Shown here one piece after another: positions 27,502 to 35,816 of a stretch of DNA of 64,000 nt. Source of the DNA: Pseudomonas baetica (lineage in GTDB: Bacteria; Pseudomonadota; Gammaproteobacteria; Pseudomonadales; Pseudomonadaceae); NCBI RefSeq assembly GCF_002813455.1, contig NZ_PHHE01000001.1, positions 1-64,000 of the forward strand. Direction: 5' to 3'. The notes under the pieces are model-generated. The model was not told where the DNA came from and ran no database searches. It saw only the letters and a list, made by a program, of their open reading frames with translations. The position numbers were made by a program, and so were the translations under genes. Within the stretch, counting starts at the first letter, position 1. Each line of letters starts with the position of its first letter.

Positions 27502-28146
27502 ATGGAAGCCGCAAAATATAAGCTTATACGCGAAACCTTCCCTGTAGGCCCTTTGCAGTGCAACTGCACGATCATCGGCGATCCGGTCACCAACAAAGCC
27601 ATCGTCGTCGACCCTGGCGGCAACCCTGACCTGATCATGGCGCGCCTCGATGCGCATGGCCTTAAAGTCGTCAGCATCATCCACACCCACGCGCATCTCG
27701 ACCACTTCCTCGCTTCCGGCCAGATGAAAGAAAAAACCGGTGCCACCCTGCATTTGCACAAGGAAGACCAGTTCCTCTGGGACAACCTCGAAATGCAGTG
27801 CCAGATGTTCGGTGTGCCCTACACCCCGGTGCCACCTCCGGATCGCTGGCTCAGTGACGACGAAGAACTCGCCTGCGGTTGCGGCGTTGCCCTGCACACG
27901 CCAGGACATACACCCGGTTCCATGAGTTTTTGGTTTTCCGAGGCTAAGCTGTTGATTGCCGGTGACACGCTGTTTCGTCGCGGCGTAGGGCGCACGGATT
28001 TGTGGGGCGGTGATCAGGCCACCATCGTGCGCTCGATCAAGCAGCGGCTGTACACCCTGGACGAGGACGCAATCGTCGTTGCCGGGCACGGTCCGGATAC
28101 GCGTCTGGGCGATGAGATGCGCGAGAACCCGTTTGTACGGGCCTAA
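27502..28146 (+). CDS. Metallo-beta-lactamase-fold hydrolase, glyoxalase II-like (YcbL type)
   Basis: 214 residues. The zinc motif HTHAHLDH (61-68) and further metal ligands in HTPGHTPGS, IAGDTLF and VAGHGPDT mark a type II MBL hydrolase, closest in my reading to YcbL-like glyoxalase II homologues that split thioesters such as S-lactoylglutathione. Cytoplasmic. It begins 50 bases after the integrase gene, on the other strand; the integrated island may have replaced its native promoter. Confidence 0.82.
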   Translation: MEAAKYKLIRETFPVGPLQCNCTIIGDPVTNKAIVVDPGGNPDLIMARLDAHGLKVVSIIHTHAHLDHFLASGQMKEKTGATLHLHKEDQFLWDNLEMQCQMFGVPYTPVPPPDRWLSDDEELACGCGVALHTPGHTPGSMSFWFSEAKLLIAGDTLFRRGVGRTDLWGGDQATIVRSIKQRLYTLDEDAIVVAGHGPDTRLGDEMRENPFVRA

Positions 28147-28262
28147 ATATTTTGTCACGGGTGGCCGGCGGAATTTTTGTGCATTGTTATGATCCAACGC
28201 CCGCAGAGGTTTATTGCCAAACGACCGCTGCACCACCGAATGCAGAAAAGTAGGAGCTCTCC

Positions 28263-28997
28263 ATGTTCACCACGCGTCGTTTGATTATTGTCGCTACTGC
28301 TGTAGCTGTGCTGTCCGGCTGCGCCTCGCCTAACCCCTATGACAATCAGGGTCAGGCCGACGGTGGCTCCCAAGGCATGAGCAAGACCGCCAAGTACGGT
28401 GGCCTCGGTGCTCTGGCCGGTGCACTGGCCGGTGCTGCTATCGGTCACGATAACCGTGGCAAGGGGGCCTTGATCGGTGCGGCCGTGGTCGGTGCTTCGG
28501 CGGCCGGTTACGGTTACTACGCCGACCAGCAGGAGAAGAAACTGCGCGCCAGCATGGCCAACACCGGCGTTGAAGTGCAGCGTCAAGGCGATCAGATCAA
28601 GCTGATCATGCCGGGCAACATCACCTTCGCCACCGATTCGGCGAACATCGCGTCGAGCTTCTACCAGCCACTGAATAATCTGGCCAACTCGTTGAAAGAG
28701 TTCAACCAGAACCAGATCGAAATCGTCGGCTACACCGACAGCACCGGCAGCCGCCAGCACAACATGGACCTGTCCCAGCGTCGTGCGCAGAGCGTGGCGA
28801 CCTACCTGACCTCCCAAGGTGTCAGCGGTGCCAACCTGTCGGCCCGCGGCGCCGGTCCGGATAACCCGATTGCCAGCAACGGTGACGTGAATGGCCGCGC
28901 GCAGAACCGCCGCGTTGAAGTCAACCTGAAAGCGATTCCGGGTCAGCAGTACGGTGGTCAGCAACAGCAGCCGGGTACGGTTCAGCAGTATCCGTAA
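28263..28997 (+). CDS. OmpA-family outer-membrane lipoprotein (YiaD-like)
   Basis: 244 residues. The N terminus is a lipoprotein signal with LSGC (Cys20). A glycine-zipper segment (about 46-90, LGALAGALAGAAIG and further glycines) is followed by a peptidoglycan-binding OmpA domain (about 115-225) with GYTDSTGSRQHNMDLSQRRA and NRRVEV. The C-terminal tail is Gln-rich (QQYGGQQQQPGTVQQYP). It probably tethers the outer membrane to the wall. The last 51 bases, encoding the Gln-rich tail, are the first copy of the downstream tandem repeat. AGGAG just upstream (28252-28256) supports the start. Confidence 0.87.
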   Translation: MFTTRRLIIVATAVAVLSGCASPNPYDNQGQADGGSQGMSKTAKYGGLGALAGALAGAAIGHDNRGKGALIGAAVVGASAAGYGYYADQQEKKLRASMANTGVEVQRQGDQIKLIMPGNITFATDSANIASSFYQPLNNLANSLKEFNQNQIEIVGYTDSTGSRQHNMDLSQRRAQSVATYLTSQGVSGANLSARGAGPDNPIASNGDVNGRAQNRRVEVNLKAIPGQQYGGQQQQPGTVQQYP

Positions 28998-29016
28998 CTG
29001 ATTGCCTGAATAAATA

Positions 29017-29047
29017 AATGCCCGGTCCTGTGATCGGGCATTTTTTT
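29017..29047 (+). terminator. Rho-independent terminator of the OmpA-like lipoprotein gene
   Basis: Stem AATGCCCG / CGGGCATT around a ten-base loop followed by seven Ts, 20 bases after the stop codon. The same hairpin recurs in every unit of the downstream array (near 29209, 29400, 29589, 29781 and 31299). Confidence 0.88.
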
Positions 29048-29809
29048 GTCAGGGCAGTGCCGGCCTCTTCGCGGGCAAGCTCCCACAGGTATTGGCGGTG
29101 GCCACAAAACCTGTGTTCCACACCAGACCCCTGTGGGAGCAGTACGGTGGTCAGCAGCAGCCGGGTACGGTTCAGCAGTATCCGTAACCGATTGCCTGAA
29201 TGAAGAGATGCCCGGTCCTGTGATCGGGTATTTTTTTGTCTGGGCAGTGCCGTCCTCTTCGCGGGCAAGCCCGCTCCCACAGGTATTGGCGGTGGCCACA
29301 AAATCTGTGTTCCACACCTGACCCCTGTGGGAGCAGTACGGTGGTCAGCAGCAGCCGGGTACGGTTCAGCAGTATCCGTAACTGATTGCCTGAATGAAAA
29401 AATGCCCGGTCCTGTGATCGGGCATTTTTTGTCTGGGCAGTGCCGGCCTCTTCGCGGGCAAGCTCCCACAGGTATTGGCGGTGGCCACAAAACCTGTGTT
29501 CCACACCTGACCCCTGTGGGAGCAGTACGGTGGTCAGCAGCAGCCGGGTACGGTTCAGCAGTATCCGTAACTGATTGCCTGAATGAAAAAATGCCCGGTC
29601 CTGTGATCGGGCATTTTTTGTCTGGGCAGTGCCGGCCTCTTCGCGGGCAAGCTCCCACAGGTATTGGCGGTGGCCACAAAACCTGTGTTCCACACCAGAC
29701 CCCTGTGGGAGCAGTACGGTGGTCAGCAGCAGCCGGGTACGGTTCAGCAGTATCCGTAACCGATTGCCTGAATGAAGAAATGCCCGGTCCTGTGATCGGG
29801 CATTTTTTT

Positions 29810-31117
29810 GGTTCTTCACGGAATCCCGGGAAACACAGAAACAAGAACGCCGATTTGCTTGATGATGTTCGTGCGAGCAAACACATCTAACAAACCGGCG
29901 TTCTTATGCGCGATATTAATACTTTCCTTCCTTTTTGGGAGGGCTTTTCTGTCGTCACGATCAAGCCTGATGGTGATGCCCTCCAGATCGATCTTACACC
30001 CCACGCCACCCGATTCCCTTCCTGTGGTGGGTGCCAAAAACCCTGTTCAACCACGCATGAGTATTGCCAGCGAGTCATTCGTGATTTACCCATTCTCGGT
30101 CGCGCAGTACGCCTGAGCGTTTTGCTCCGACGCGTTGGTTGCCGCGACTGTGGCAAACGCATGGAGGCCGTCAGTTGGCTGGATCGCTATGCCCGTATGA
30201 CACGGCGTCTGGCAGAGGCGGTCATTCAAGCCTGTGAACGCCTTCCCACGTTGCACGTAGCGCAGATGTTTGGGCTGCATTGGGAGACCGTTCGGGTGCT
30301 GGAGCGTCGAGCCTTGCAAGCAGCATTGAGCGTTTTGCCAAAGGCGCAACCGCGACGTTTGGTGATGGACGAGTTCGCATTGTTCAAAGGTCATCGTTAT
30401 GCCAGCGTTGTTCTGGATGCGGATACGCGACGGGTGCTGTGGATCGGCGAAGGCCGCAGCCGGGCGGCGGTCAGGCCATTTTTCGAAGAGCTGGGGCCAG
30501 AGGGGTGCGCCCGAATCGAAGCGGTGGCAATGGACATGAACACCGCTTTTGATCTGGAGGTTCGTCAGCACTGCCCAAAAGCGCGAGTGGTCTACGATCT
30601 TTTCCATGTGGTGGCCAAATATGGCCGAGAGGTGATTGATCGGGTTCGCGTCGACGAAGCCAATCGACTGCGTCACGACAAGCCGGCCCGAAAGGTCATC
30701 AAGCAAGCGCGTTGGCTGCTCCTGCGCAACCCGCAGAACCTGAAAACACCGGAGCAACAGGTCCGCTTGGAGGATTTGCTGGCGGCCAACCAAGCGTTGA
30801 TGACGGTCTACTTGATGAAAGCTGAACTCAAAACGCTCTGGACGCCAAGTACCGCCTGGGGCTGGAGATCAGCCTGGAAGCAATGGCTGCGCCACGCTGA
30901 TGAAAGCGCGATACCGGCTCTGATCCTGTTCGCCAAACGGCTAAAGGGTTACTGGCGGGGAATCGTCAGCCGGGTTCGCTGGCCGATGCACACGGGGCAG
31001 TTGGAAGGCATAAACAATCGAATAAAGGTTATCAAACGGATGGCGTACGGTTACCGGGATAGCGAATTCTTTTTCATGAAAATCAAGAGCGTCTTTCCCG
31101 GTAATCCGTGAAGAACC
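29810..31117 (+). mobile_element. ISL3-family insertion sequence
   Basis: A 1308-bp element with inverted repeats of about 24 bases, starting GGTTCTTCACGGAATCCCGG at the left and GGTTCTTCACGGATTACCGG on the other strand at the right. It is flanked by a perfect 8-bp duplication ATTTTTTT (29802-29809 and 31118-31125), the length typical of ISL3. The target is the T-run of a terminator in the tandem array. The perfect duplication points to a recent insertion. Confidence 0.93.
29906..31111 (+). CDS. ISL3-family transposase
   Basis: 401 residues. The N-terminal zinc-binding region has CGGCQKPC and CRDCGKR, followed by a helix-turn-helix (LHVAQMFGLHWETVRVLERR). The DDE domain has VMDEFALFKGH, VAMDMNTAF, YDLFHVVAKYG and, near the C terminus, GQLEGINNRIKVIKRMAYGY. 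The frame is intact, and its stop codon (31109-31111) lies within the right inverted repeat. It probably produces active transposase. Confidence 0.94.
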   Translation: MRDINTFLPFWEGFSVVTIKPDGDALQIDLTPHATRFPSCGGCQKPCSTTHEYCQRVIRDLPILGRAVRLSVLLRRVGCRDCGKRMEAVSWLDRYARMTRRLAEAVIQACERLPTLHVAQMFGLHWETVRVLERRALQAALSVLPKAQPRRLVMDEFALFKGHRYASVVLDADTRRVLWIGEGRSRAAVRPFFEELGPEGCARIEAVAMDMNTAFDLEVRQHCPKARVVYDLFHVVAKYGREVIDRVRVDEANRLRHDKPARKVIKQARWLLLRNPQNLKTPEQQVRLEDLLAANQALMTVYLMKAELKTLWTPSTAWGWRSAWKQWLRHADESAIPALILFAKRLKGYWRGIVSRVRWPMHTGQLEGINNRIKVIKRMAYGYRDSEFFFMKIKSVFPGNP

Positions 31118-31346
31118 ATTTTTTTGTCCGGGCAGTGCCGGCCTCTTCGCGGGCAAGCCCGCTCCCACAGGTATTGGCGGTGGCCACAAAACCTGTGTTC
31201 CACACCAGACCCCTGTGGGAGCAGTAAGGTGGTCAGCAACAGCAACAGCAACCGGGTACGGTTCTGCAGTATCCGTAACTGATTGCCTGAATGAAGAAAT
31301 GCCCGGTCCTGTGATCGGGCATTTTTTTGTCTGGGCAGTGCCGGCC

Positions 31347-31446
31347 TCTTCGCGGGCAAGCCCGCTCCCACAGGTATTGGCGGTGGCCACAAAACCTGTG
31401 TTCCACACCAGACCCCTGTGGGAGCGGGCTTGCCCGCGAAGAGGCC
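31347..31446. repeat. REP pair (inverted palindromic repeats)
   Basis: CTCTTCGCGGGCAAGCCCGC followed by TCCCACAGG, then about 40 bases, then CCCTGTGGGAGCGGGCTTGC followed by CCGCGAAGAGG. This is the standard fluorescent-Pseudomonas REP in both orientations, forming a long potential hairpin at the end of the tandem array. It is the intact version of the elements truncated in the earlier units. Confidence 0.8.
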
Positions 31447-31475
31447 CGTGTTGTCACCGCAAAATCAGCAGATAC

Positions 31476-31516
31476 AAAAAAGCCCCCGGACAACAGCATT
31501 GTCCGGGGGCTTTTTG
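31476..31516. terminator. Bidirectional rho-independent terminator
   Basis: AGCCCCCGGACAA / TTGTCCGGGGGCT stem flanked by an A-run on the left and a T-run on the right. It can end transcription of zapG from the right and read-through of the repeat array from the left. Confidence 0.88.
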
Positions 31517-31533
31517 TTGGGCGCGAAACCCGA

Positions 31534-31968
31534 TTACTTCTTCAGACCATAATGCTCATCGAGCATGCCCGGCGAGTTCGGGGTCTTCGGTGCGTAGTCG
31601 CGCGGTGGCTCCTGATCGCGCGGTGGCGTCAGGCGTTCGCGCGGTGCCTGCGCAGCGTCAGCGTGCAGGGCAGCGATCAAGCGCTGGCGGGTCTGCTCGT
31701 CCAGGGCCAGACGATTGGCGCCCTCGGCGAGATGATCCTGCACTTCCTGATAGCTCTGGGTCAGCTTCTTTACCAGCATCGCGGTGCTGTTGAAGTGGGT
31801 GACCACCTCGTTTTGATAACTGTCGAAACGCTCCTGGATATCATCCAGTTGACGCTGCGTACGGCTCGGCGCCGCGTTCGGCGCAACACGCGCGATCAGG
31901 AATCCAATGGCGACACCCACAACCAGGGCAAGAGTCGGTAACAACCAAACTAAGAGCGAGTGTTCCAC
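31534..31968 (-). CDS. zapG: YhcB/ZapG family inner-membrane protein
   Basis: 144 residues: one N-terminal membrane helix (LLVWLLPTLALVVGVAIGFLIA), then a coiled-coil (about 38-105: RTQRQLDDIQERFDSYQNEV, and LAEGANRLAL), then a Pro/Arg-rich disordered tail. This is the DUF1043 architecture of YhcB/ZapG, a cell-envelope and division-associated protein in enterobacteria. Position beside the hydrolase-trpS-zapE block agrees with the order remembered from P. aeruginosa. Confidence 0.82.
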   Translation of the reverse strand: MEHSLLVWLLPTLALVVGVAIGFLIARVAPNAAPSRTQRQLDDIQERFDSYQNEVVTHFNSTAMLVKKLTQSYQEVQDHLAEGANRLALDEQTRQRLIAALHADAAQAPRERLTPPRDQEPPRDYAPKTPNSPGMLDEHYGLKK

Positions 31969-32112
31969 GAGTCCTTCCTCTATAAACGGCTTTGCTTTAC
32001 GTTAACGGCTCGAACCTGCGCTGTATACCGCGATTCACTCGCAATAGATTGGCACAGACAATTTGCTAGACGAGTCGACCCGATTCGAGGTCACGGAGTT
32101 CCTTCCTTGCTG

Positions 32113-32742
32113 ATGCGTGAAACCCCTGTAGTGATTGATGGCCCAGTCGGTCAACTGGAAGCTTTGTATCTGGATAACGAGCAGCCGCGCGGCATCGCGC
32201 TGATCTGCCATCCGAACCCGGTGCAGGGCGGCACCATGCTCAACAAGGTCGTCTCGACCCTGCAGCGCACCGCGCGCGACGCCGGCCTGATTACCTTGCG
32301 TTTCAACTATCGCGGCGTTGGTGCCAGCGAAGGGACGCACGATATGGGTACTGGCGAAGTCGATGACGCTCAGGCCGCTGCTGCATGGCTGCGAGAAAAA
32401 CACCCGGATCTGTCACTGACTCTGTTCGGTTTTTCCTTCGGCGGATTTGTTGCAGCAAGTCTCGGTGGTCGTCTCGAAGCCCAAGGCGTGCAGCTCAACC
32501 ATCTGTTCATGGTCGCTCCAGCGGTAATGCGCCTGAGCGATCAGGATCAACTGCCAGAGCATGGCGAGTTGACCGTGATTCAGCCGGAAACCGACGAAGT
32601 GATCGATCCGCAACGGGTTTACCAATGGTCTGAAAAACTCCAGCGCCCCCATGAGCTGCTGAAAGTGGCAGAATGCGGACACTTTTTTCATGGCAAGTTG
32701 ACCGATCTCAAGGATCTGATCCTGCCGCGTCTCTCGAATTGA
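32113..32742 (+). CDS. Alpha/beta hydrolase (serine esterase-like)
   Basis: 209 residues from ATG 32113. A TTG six bases upstream is closer to the GGAG motif at 32095-32098 and could be the true start. Features: ICHPNPVQGGTM, NYRGVGASEG, the nucleophile elbow GFSFGG (serine in GFSFG), and the catalytic His in AECGHFFHGK. This is the small-hydrolase family that usually precedes trpS in Pseudomonas; the substrate is unknown. It ends 24 bases before trpS, so the two are probably co-transcribed. Confidence 0.83.
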   Translation: MRETPVVIDGPVGQLEALYLDNEQPRGIALICHPNPVQGGTMLNKVVSTLQRTARDAGLITLRFNYRGVGASEGTHDMGTGEVDDAQAAAAWLREKHPDLSLTLFGFSFGGFVAASLGGRLEAQGVQLNHLFMVAPAVMRLSDQDQLPEHGELTVIQPETDEVIDPQRVYQWSEKLQRPHELLKVAECGHFFHGKLTDLKDLILPRLSN

Positions 32743-32766
32743 TTGCAGTCTGACAAGCGATTACCC

Positions 32767-34122
32767 ATGACGAACCGTACCCGTATCCTTACCGGCATCA
32801 CCACCACCGGCACGCCGCACCTGGGCAACTACGCCGGCGCCATTCGCCCGGCGATCCTCGCCAGCCGCGACAGCAATGCCGATTCGTTCTACTTTCTGGC
32901 CGACTACCACGCCCTGATCAAATGCGACGACCCGCTGCGCATCCAGCGCTCGCGTCTGGAAATCGCTGCGACCTGGCTGGCCGGTGGCCTGGATGTCGAT
33001 CGTGTGACCTTCTACCGCCAGTCCGATATTCCGGAAATCCCCGAGCTGACCTGGTTGCTGACCTGCGTCGCGGCCAAGGGCCTGCTCAACCGCGCCCACG
33101 CCTACAAGGCCTCGGTGGACAAGAACGTCGAGACCGGCGAAGACCCGGATGCCGGCATCACCATGGGCCTCTACAGCTATCCGGTGCTGATGGCCGCGGA
33201 CATCCTGATGTTCAACGCGCACAAGGTGCCGGTCGGTCGCGATCAGATTCAGCACGTGGAAATGGCCCGCGACATCGGCCAGCGTTTCAACCACCTGTTC
33301 GGTCAGGGCAAAGAGTTCTTCACCATGCCCGAAGCGCTGATCGAGGAAAGCGTGGCGACGTTGCCAGGCCTCGACGGTCGCAAGATGTCGAAGAGCTACG
33401 ACAACACCATCCCGTTGTTCTCCAGCGCCAAGGAAATGAAGGACGCGATCTCGCGGATCGTCACCGACTCCAAAGCGCCGGGCGAAGCCAAGGATCCGGA
33501 CAACTCGCATCTGTTCACCCTGTTCCAGGCATTCGCCACGCCAGCGCAGGCTGACGAATTCCGCAGCGAACTGCTCGGCGGTCTGGGCTGGGGTGAGGCG
33601 AAGAACCGTCTGTTCCAGCTGCTCGACAATGATTTGGGCGAGGCGCGCGACAAGTATCACCAGTTGATCGAGCGTCCGGCGGATCTGGAAGACATCCTGC
33701 AGATCGGCGCCAAAAAGGCCCGCGCCGTGGCCACGCCGTTCCTCAACGAACTGCGTGAAGCGGTTGGCCTGCGTTCGTTCGTCAATCAGGTTCAAGTGGC
33801 TGCGACCACCAAGAAGAAAGCCGCGAAAGCAGCACGCTTCGTCAGTTTCCGTGAGGACGACGGCAGCTTCCGTTTCCGTCTGCTGGCGGCCGATGGCGAG
33901 CAACTGCTGCTGTCGCGCAACTTCGCCGATGGCAAAACCGCAGGGCAGGTGACCAAGCAACTGCAATCCGGCCAACCACTGGACGTGCGCAGCGAAGACC
34001 TGAGCTTCAGCGTGTGGCTGGAAGGCGAGTGCGTCGGCGACAGCCCGGCGTTCGCTGACAGCGCGGCACGCGAGGCGGCCGTAGAGGCTCTGCGCGTTGC
34101 TCTGACACCGGTTCAGGAATAA
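32767..34122 (+). CDS. trpS: Tryptophanyl-tRNA synthetase
   Basis: Charges tRNA-Trp with tryptophan in the cytoplasm. 451 residues from ATG 32767; an upstream in-frame ATG at 32743 is possible but unlikely. The class I motifs are a HIGH-like PHLGNY (17-22) and KMSKS (206-210). The protein is longer than the usual 330-350 residues. A C-terminal extension (about 355-451) begins after a KKKAAKAARF linker and has a repeat-like beta domain (GSFRFRLLAADGEQLLLSRN and FADGKTAGQV). This matches the longer TrpS form seen in pseudomonads. Confidence 0.95.
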   Translation: MTNRTRILTGITTTGTPHLGNYAGAIRPAILASRDSNADSFYFLADYHALIKCDDPLRIQRSRLEIAATWLAGGLDVDRVTFYRQSDIPEIPELTWLLTCVAAKGLLNRAHAYKASVDKNVETGEDPDAGITMGLYSYPVLMAADILMFNAHKVPVGRDQIQHVEMARDIGQRFNHLFGQGKEFFTMPEALIEESVATLPGLDGRKMSKSYDNTIPLFSSAKEMKDAISRIVTDSKAPGEAKDPDNSHLFTLFQAFATPAQADEFRSELLGGLGWGEAKNRLFQLLDNDLGEARDKYHQLIERPADLEDILQIGAKKARAVATPFLNELREAVGLRSFVNQVQVAATTKKKAAKAARFVSFREDDGSFRFRLLAADGEQLLLSRNFADGKTAGQVTKQLQSGQPLDVRSEDLSFSVWLEGECVGDSPAFADSAAREAAVEALRVALTPVQE

Positions 34123-34161
34123 TCCGCGGCTCGGCCCGACCAAGGGCTGATTGCCATTCCC

Positions 34162-34195
34162 ACGGGCCGTCGCTACAGTGACGGCCCGTTTTTGT
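34162..34195 (+). terminator. Rho-independent terminator of trpS
   Basis: ACGGGCCGTC / GACGGCCCGT stem with a short loop and a run of Ts, 39 bases after the stop codon. Confidence 0.85.
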
Positions 34196-34212
34196 TGCCT
34201 TGCTAACGAATT

Positions 34213-35307
34213 ATGACGCCCCTAGAACGATACCAAGCTGATCTGAAACGCCCGGACTTCTTCCATGACGCCGCGCAGGAAACTGCTGTGCGTCATTTGC
34301 AGCGCCTGTACGAGGATCTGATCGCCGCCGATCAGAACAAGCCGGGCCTGCTGAGCAAACTGTTTGGCAAAAAGGATCAGACGCCGGTCAAGGGTCTGTA
34401 TTTCTGGGGCGGCGTGGGTCGCGGCAAGACGTACCTGGTCGACACCTTTTTCGAAGCGCTGCCGTTCAAGGAAAAGACCCGCACGCACTTCCACCGCTTC
34501 ATGAAGCGTGTGCACGAAGAGATGAAAACCCTCGGCGGCGAGAAAAACCCGCTGACCATCATCGCCAAACGTTTTGCGACTGAATCGCGGGTTATCTGCT
34601 TCGATGAGTTCTTCGTTTCTGACATCACCGACGCGATGATTCTCGGCACGCTGATGGAAGAGCTGTTCAAGAACGGCGTAACCCTGGTCGCAACATCGAA
34701 CATCGTTCCGGACGGCCTGTACAAGGACGGCCTGCAACGCGCGCGCTTCCTGCCAGCCATTGCGCTGATCAAGCAGAACACCGAGATCGTCAACGTCGAC
34801 AGCGGCGTCGACTATCGTCTGCGTCACCTCGAACAAGCGGAACTGTTCCACTATCCGCTCGACGAAGCCGCTCACGAGAGCTTGCGCAAGAGCTTCAAGG
34901 CGCTGACGCCGGAATGCACAGCAGCCGTCGAGAACGACGTGTTGATGATCGAGAACCGTGAAATTCGTGCATTACGCACTTGCGATGACGTGGCCTGGTT
35001 CGACTTCCGCGAACTGTGCGACGGCCCGCGTAGCCAGAACGATTACATCGAACTGGGCAAAATCTTCCACGCCGTGCTGCTCAGCGGTGTCGAGCAGATG
35101 AGCGTCACTACCGATGACATCGCCCGACGCTTCATCAACATGGTCGACGAGTTCTACGACCGTAACGTGAAGCTGATCATTTCTGCCGAAGTCGAGCTGA
35201 AAGACCTGTACACCGGCGGGCGCCTGAATTTCGAGTTCCAGCGCACGCTGAGCCGTCTGCTGGAGATGCAATCGCACGAGTTTCTGTCGCGGGCGCACAA
35301 GCCTTGA
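34213..35307 (+). CDS. zapE: Cell division ATPase ZapE (AFG1-like)
   Basis: 364-residue AAA-like ATPase. Walker A GGVGRGKT (66-73), Walker B VICFDEFFV and a sensor region LVATSNIVPDGLYKDGLQR identify the AFG1/ZapE family. In E. coli ZapE acts on the FtsZ ring during late constriction. The gene has its own terminator at 35324 and follows trpS, as in P. aeruginosa. Confidence 0.93.
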   Translation: MTPLERYQADLKRPDFFHDAAQETAVRHLQRLYEDLIAADQNKPGLLSKLFGKKDQTPVKGLYFWGGVGRGKTYLVDTFFEALPFKEKTRTHFHRFMKRVHEEMKTLGGEKNPLTIIAKRFATESRVICFDEFFVSDITDAMILGTLMEELFKNGVTLVATSNIVPDGLYKDGLQRARFLPAIALIKQNTEIVNVDSGVDYRLRHLEQAELFHYPLDEAAHESLRKSFKALTPECTAAVENDVLMIENREIRALRTCDDVAWFDFRELCDGPRSQNDYIELGKIFHAVLLSGVEQMSVTTDDIARRFINMVDEFYDRNVKLIISAEVELKDLYTGGRLNFEFQRTLSRLLEMQSHEFLSRAHKP

Positions 35308-35323
35308 ACAGATTCGGCGAATA

Positions 35324-35355
35324 AAAAAGGGCCTGCAATTGCAGGCCCTTTTTTT
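35324..35355 (+). terminator. Rho-independent terminator of zapE
   Basis: AAAAAGGGCCTGCAA / TTGCAGGCCCTTTTTTT, a near-perfect stem, 17 bases after the stop codon. An IS3-family element starts six bases after it. Confidence 0.9.
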
Positions 35356-35414
35356 GCGCTCTGTCCCGTCCTGAATAAGGTTTACACCTTCTGACCCATT
35401 CTCAGGAGGGAGTA

Positions 35415-35816
35415 ATGAATACGGGAGAAAGGCGCAGTCAGCGTGATTACACGCTGACCTTTAAATTGTCGGTCGTCGATCAAGTCGAAAAAGGTGAGTT
35501 GAGTTATAAAGAGGCTCAAGAGCGTTATGGCATTCAGGGTAAAACGACCGTACTGAACTGGTTACGCAGGCATGGTCGGCAGGACTGGAGTCAAGGCGCG
35601 TCCATTCGCTCCAAGAGACCCCGTTCCATGGATAAGCCCGATAAACCGCTGACACCCGAACAGCGAATCAAAGAGCTTGAAGAAAAGCTTGCCCAAGCCA
35701 ACCAGAAAGCTCAGTTTTTCGAAGCCGTCGTTGATGTTTTGAAGAACGACTTCGGTGTTTCTGTCGTAAAAAAGCGATCCGGCAAGTCCTCTCCCAAGAG
35801 CAGATCCAAGGCCTGA
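35415..35816 (+). CDS. IS3-family transposase OrfA
   Basis: 133 residues with an N-terminal helix-turn-helix (YKEAQERYGIQGKTTVLNWLRR) and a leucine-zipper-like helix (RIKELEEKLAQANQKAQFFE). AAAAAAG at 35768-35774, read in frame as A-AAA-AAG, is the classical -1 slip signal that joins OrfA to OrfB. AGGAGGGAG at 35405 gives a strong ribosome-binding site. Confidence 0.92.
   Translation: MNTGERRSQRDYTLTFKLSVVDQVEKGELSYKEAQERYGIQGKTTVLNWLRRHGRQDWSQGASIRSKRPRSMDKPDKPLTPEQRIKELEEKLAQANQKAQFFEAVVDVLKNDFGVSVVKKRSGKSSPKSRSKA

Larger units (their letters stand above)
28947..31420 (+). repeat. Tandem array of about six 189-194 bp units (lipoprotein gene tail + terminator + REP), interrupted by an IS
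   Basis: Units begin at 28947 (inside the lipoprotein gene), 29140, 29334, 29523, 29712 and 31222; spacings are 193, 194, 189, 189 and, after removing the ISL3 element with one target copy, 194. Each unit holds the last 51 bases of the gene up to its stop, a terminator, an inverted REP core (CTCTTCGCGGGCAAGC), a spacer and the start of a second REP (CCCTGTGGGAGC). Only the last unit keeps the complete second REP. The breakpoint is thus inside a REP element. The last unit has diverged (TAAGG for TACGG, extra CAG/CAA). Confidence 0.9.

Noticed and set aside
28921..29886. Long frames in both strands across the tandem repeats
   Set aside because: They arise because the unit length is often a multiple of three and lacks stops in some frames. 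The translations just repeat the REP and terminator sequence.
28947..31420. Regularly spaced repeats resembling a CRISPR array
   Set aside because: Units are about 190 bp, contiguous and nearly identical throughout; there are no short repeats with unique spacers and no cas genes.
32761..34143. 460-codon minus-strand frame
   Set aside because: Exact antisense shadow of trpS; no recognisable motif.
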